A stretch of DNA of 9,183 nt from Gaiellasilicea sp035575835. GTDB taxonomy: Bacteria > Actinomycetota > Thermoleophilia > Gaiellales > Gaiellaceae. A model generated the notes under the pieces. It searched no databases, was not told the origin of the DNA, and saw nothing but the letters and a program-made list of their open reading frames with translations. Location: NCBI GenBank assembly GCA_035575835.1, contig DATLXM010000078.1:1-9183 (forward strand). The letters run 5' to 3'. Both the position numbers and the translations under genes were made by a program. Shown here piece by piece: positions 7,224 to 9,183 of the stretch; positions within the stretch are counted from its first letter, which is position 1; every line of letters begins with the position of its first letter.

Positions 7224-7861
7224 CGCAACAGCCTCCCCATGTCCGCGACCGCCCGAGCGGTTCCGCGCGCGGTCCCCGTCACCTTCGAGCGGCCCGAGCG
7301 CGTGAGATAGGGCACCGGCACCTCGCCGATCCGCCAGCCGGCCCGGTGCGCGAGAAGCACCATCTCGAGCGGCCAGCCGAAGCGGCGGTCGGCGATCCCG
7401 AGCTCGAGCAGCGACTCTCGTCGTGCGGCGCGCATCGGACCGAGGTCCCGCAGCCGCAGGCCGGTTCGGCGGCGCAGCTCGAGCGCGAGCACGCGGTTCG
7501 CGAGCCGCGCGTGCAGGGGCCACGCACCCCGTTCTGGCTGCCGCGCTCCGAGGACGAGATCGGCGCGGCCGGCGAGGACGGGTGCAGCAACGGCAGGAAG
7601 CTCGCGCGGGTCGAGCGAGCCGTCGCAATCCATGAAGCAGACGACTTCCGCGCTCGCAGCCGAGAGCCCCGCGAAGCAGGCGGCCCCGAAGCCGGGACGC
7701 GGCTCGGTGACGACACGCGCTCCGAGTCGCCGTGCGAGCTCGGCGGAGCCGTCTCGCGACCCGTTGTCGGCCACGATCGGCTCGTAGCCGTCCGGCATTC
7801 GCCCGAGCACCCACGGCAGCGCCTCGGCCTCGTCGAGCACCGGCAGGATCACTTCGATCAC
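7220..7861 (-). CDS. Family-2 glycosyltransferase (polyprenyl-phosphate sugar synthase-like)
   Basis: 213 residues from GTG 7861. It is a compact GT-A fold: VILPVLDEAEALPWVL at 4-19, ADNGSRDGSAEL (31-42) for the nucleotide, and the metal-binding DxD as D78-C-D80 in FMDCDGSLDP. Near the end comes PYLTRSGRSKVTGT, the R-x-G-x-S-K motif seen in DPM1-like and bacterial polyprenyl-phosphate glycosyltransferases. There are no C-terminal membrane helices, so it would act at the inner face of the membrane. Making a lipid-linked sugar for the two GT-C-like proteins encoded downstream would fit, but this is inference. The frame extends upstream to 8086, but the GT2 fold begins at this GTG, which overlaps the aminotransferase stop as GTGA. 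A weak AGG lies upstream. Very similar GT2 proteins beside DUF2064 genes are, from memory, common in actinobacteria. Confidence 0.92.
   Translation of the reverse strand: MIEVILPVLDEAEALPWVLGRMPDGYEPIVADNGSRDGSAELARRLGARVVTEPRPGFGAACFAGLSAASAEVVCFMDCDGSLDPRELPAVAAPVLAGRADLVLGARQPERGAWPLHARLANRVLALELRRRTGLRLRDLGPMRAARRESLLELGIADRRFGWPLEMVLLAHRAGWRIGEVPVPYLTRSGRSKVTGTARGTARAVADMGRLLR
7232..7238 (-). promoter_or_regulatory. Ribosome binding site of the DUF2064 gene
   Basis: On the reverse strand GGGGAGG lies 8 bases before ATG 7223, inside the end of the GT2 gene. It is the strongest Shine-Dalgarno within the operon and decides the DUF2064 start. Confidence 0.7.
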
Positions 7862-8985
7862 GCCACGCACCTGGTCAGCTCGCGGTGCGCGAACCGTTCG
7901 AGCCCGGCCAGCGCCTCGGGGAGATCGGCATGGCCGAACCCGAGCCGGAAGTGGTTGCCGGGGTGGTTGTAGATCGAGCCCGGGACGAGCAGCACGGCGA
8001 GTGCCTCGACGTCGAAGGTGGAGTCGAGCCGGGGGAACCCGACGCAGCCTGCGCGCGGCCGTACCCATTCGAACACCCCCTTCCACTCGGCGAAGAAGCG
8101 GTCGAGCAGCTCCAGGTTCGCGGCGAGAAGCCCCAGGCTCCGGTCGAACAGGACGGCTCGCGCCCGCAGGGCGATGAGCGCGAGCACCTCGCTCGGAGCG
8201 CTGTTGCAGGCCGAGATGTACTCCTTGTAGGTCGAGATCCGCTCGAGCAGGTCGCGGTCCTTCGTCGCGATCCAGCCGATCCGAAGGCCTGCGAGACCGA
8301 ACGCCTTCGACATCACGCCGACGCTGACAGCCTGACCGCCGTAGTCGGCAGCGGCCGGGAGCAGGTCGGCCGGGTCGTACTCGAGGTGGCGGTAGACCTC
8401 GTCCGAGAAGAAGCAGGCGCCGACCTCGGCCGCGATCGCCTCAGCCGCGTCGAGCGTCGCCCGGTCGGGGAGCGCCCCGGTCGGGTTGTGGGGAAAGTTG
8501 ACGATCACGACCCGCGTCGTGGGCCGGATCGCTCGGCGAAACGCGTCCAGGTCGAGAGCCCAGCCAGAATCTGGATCGAGCTGGAGGAGCGTCACGTCGG
8601 CGCCGGCCGCGTAGGCGACCTCCTGCAGAGATTGGTAGGCGGGCCAGGTCACGACCGCGTGGTCGCCGGGGCGGAGGATCGCGTTCAGGGCGAGGAAGAT
8701 CGCTTCGTCGGCACCCGCGAACGTGACCACCTCGTCCGGCTCGATTGCCGTGTACGTCCGGGCGATCTCGGCGCGCAGCGCGGCCAGGCCGCCCGGCTCC
8801 GTGTAGCCGAGCGCCAGCCCGTCCCACAGCTCCCGCGTCCCCGGGTCGGCCAGGTCGAGCAACTCCCGGAGCCGCAGAGGCTCGATGTCCGAGGTGCAGA
8901 GCAGATGGCGCGCTCGTGGACCGAGTTCGGCGAAGAATCGCTCGAGCCGAAGGCCCTGGACGCTGTGCAACGAGGTCGCGGTCAC
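7858..8985 (-). CDS. Class I/II PLP-dependent aminotransferase
   Basis: 375 residues, fold type I. LGYTEPGGLAALR (59-71) is the usual N-terminal substrate-loop region, NFPHNPTG (163-170) holds the PLP-contacting N167, SDEVYRHLEY (194-203) holds D195 and Y198, SKAFGLAGLRIGW (226-238) holds the Schiff-base lysine K227, and FRLGF (347-351) holds R347, which binds the substrate carboxylate. All catalytic positions are present. The reaction would be amino transfer on an alpha-amino or keto acid in the cytoplasm. The CTSDIEPL...YTEPGG pattern also recalls capreomycidine-synthase-like members, so a non-transaminating PLP reaction cannot be excluded. An amino-sugar role is less likely, because sugar aminotransferases belong to the DegT family. 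The start is GTG; no good Shine-Dalgarno is visible, and it overlaps the stop of a 13-codon ORF. It is the first gene of the operon. Confidence 0.93.
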   Translation of the reverse strand: MTATSLHSVQGLRLERFFAELGPRARHLLCTSDIEPLRLRELLDLADPGTRELWDGLALGYTEPGGLAALRAEIARTYTAIEPDEVVTFAGADEAIFLALNAILRPGDHAVVTWPAYQSLQEVAYAAGADVTLLQLDPDSGWALDLDAFRRAIRPTTRVVIVNFPHNPTGALPDRATLDAAEAIAAEVGACFFSDEVYRHLEYDPADLLPAAADYGGQAVSVGVMSKAFGLAGLRIGWIATKDRDLLERISTYKEYISACNSAPSEVLALIALRARAVLFDRSLGLLAANLELLDRFFAEWKGVFEWVRPRAGCVGFPRLDSTFDVEALAVLLVPGSIYNHPGNHFRLGFGHADLPEALAGLERFAHRELTRCVA

Positions 8986-9023
8986 GAGGGCACAGGTTTC
9001 CGGCTTGGGGCTGAACCACGCAT
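8982..9023 (-). CDS. Possible 13-residue leader ORF before the aminotransferase
   Basis: Reverse-strand ATG at 9023 opens a short frame, MRGSAPSRKPVPS, whose TGA overlaps the aminotransferase GTG as GTGA, the same junction type used three times inside the operon. It could feed ribosomes onto a start that lacks its own Shine-Dalgarno. It has no clear ribosome binding site itself, and a frame of this length arises easily by chance. It shows no run of one amino acid, so classical attenuation is not suggested. Confidence 0.2.
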   Translation of the reverse strand: MRGSAPSRKPVPS

Positions 9024-9049
9024 TAAGGTTTTCTGACGCGGCGCGTCGA

Positions 9050-9079
9050 TGGGCCGAGGCAGTCGCCTGCCCCGGCCCA
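9050..9079 (-). terminator. Hairpin terminator after the right-edge gene
   Basis: Read on the reverse strand, GGGCCGGGGCAG and CTGCCTCGGCCC pair through all 12 positions with one G-U wobble, closed by a GCGA (GNRA) tetraloop; an outer U-A pair extends the stem to 13. On the plus strand the wobble becomes an A-C mismatch and the loop is TCGC, so the structure favours reverse-strand RNA. It starts 12 bases after the stop at 9091 and lies before the operon. No U-tract follows, as is common for high-GC actinobacterial terminators. Confidence 0.65.
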
Positions 9080-9090
9080 ACACGTCTTGG

Positions 9091-9183
9091 TCAGCTTGCC
9101 GCGAAACCGCCGAGCGCACCGCCGCCGGGCGTGATCCCGCCGTCGACGTCGATCGGGGTCAGCCTTCCGGTCGTCCCGTCGAC
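9091..9183 (-). CDS. C-terminal 30 residues of a second protein, probably a beta-propeller
   Basis: A reverse-strand frame enters from the right edge and stops with TGA at 9091-9093, giving 30 codons. The residues include TTGRLTPIDVDGG and end in GGFAAS. 'TGRLTPI' closely resembles the blade motif 'SGELTPI' and related 'DG.L' turns in the propeller protein at the left end of the window, so a related propeller is likely, but 30 residues are too few for certainty. The third-position GC pattern fits coding sequence, and a hairpin follows the stop at the right distance. Confidence 0.55.
   Translation of the reverse strand, partial: VDGTTGRLTPIDVDGGITPGGGALGGFAAS

Larger units (their letters stand above)
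2297..8985 (-). other. Seven-gene overlapping operon
   Basis: Seven reverse-strand genes run without a single intergenic base. Junctions are GTGA at 7858-7861, ATGA at 7220-7223, ATGA at 6600-6603, GTGA at 6154-6157, GTGA at 5162-5165, and an 11-base overlap at 3858-3868. Such overlaps favour translational coupling and a single mRNA starting upstream of 8985. The contents are aminotransferase, GT2 glycosyltransferase, DUF2064 protein, small membrane protein, molybdopterin oxidoreductase, GT87-like membrane glycosyltransferase and a second polytopic membrane protein. The mix of sugar transfer and a probably exported redox enzyme suggests a cell-envelope product; this is inference. No terminator is visible at the downstream end. 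Confidence 0.85.

Noticed and set aside
7732..9036. Plus-strand frame (434 codons) opposite the aminotransferase and GT2 genes
   Set aside because: No recognisable motif. The opposing aminotransferase has every catalytic residue, so this is an antisense shadow.

Overview
The window is a compact stretch of high-GC DNA (estimated by eye at roughly two thirds G+C) with frequent GTG starts and start/stop overlaps. Protein style suggests an actinomycetote, perhaps Thermoleophilia (Gaiellales/Solirubrobacterales-like). That placement is an inference from codon use and family recall and has not been tested. No tRNA, rRNA, CRISPR array, insertion sequence or integrase is visible.

Layout, left to right. 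Positions 1-1146 (minus strand) hold most of a secreted beta-propeller protein of the lactonase/YVTN type, cut by the left edge. A 122-bp divergent intergenic region follows. Positions 1269-2300 (plus strand) encode an NAD-dependent nucleotide-sugar epimerase/dehydratase with a cysteine/histidine insert. It meets the leftward genes head-on: both stop codons lie in one CTAG. From 8985 down to 2297 (minus strand) seven genes overlap one another without a gap: a PLP aminotransferase, a family-2 glycosyltransferase, a DUF2064/TIGR04282-type protein, a small four- to five-helix membrane protein, a sulfite-oxidase-fold molybdopterin oxidoreductase, a GT87-like integral membrane glycosyltransferase, and a second large membrane protein with an exported C-terminal domain. 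Upstream lie a possible 13-codon leader ORF, a strong hairpin (9050-9079), and the last 30 codons of another gene, probably a second beta-propeller.

Reading of the whole. The seven-gene block looks like one translationally coupled operon. It combines sugar activation and transfer (GT2, DUF2064, two GT-C-type membrane proteins, perhaps the epimerase) with a probably exported Mo-cofactor redox enzyme and its membrane partner. A working hypothesis is assembly of a lipid-linked or cell-surface glycan or glycolipid, with a redox step on the outer face of the membrane. From memory, similar GT2-DUF2064-Mo-oxidoreductase-epimerase neighbourhoods occur in other actinobacteria such as streptomycetes, but I know of no defined function. 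This block is the best candidate here for an undescribed system. The substrate cannot be read from the sequence.
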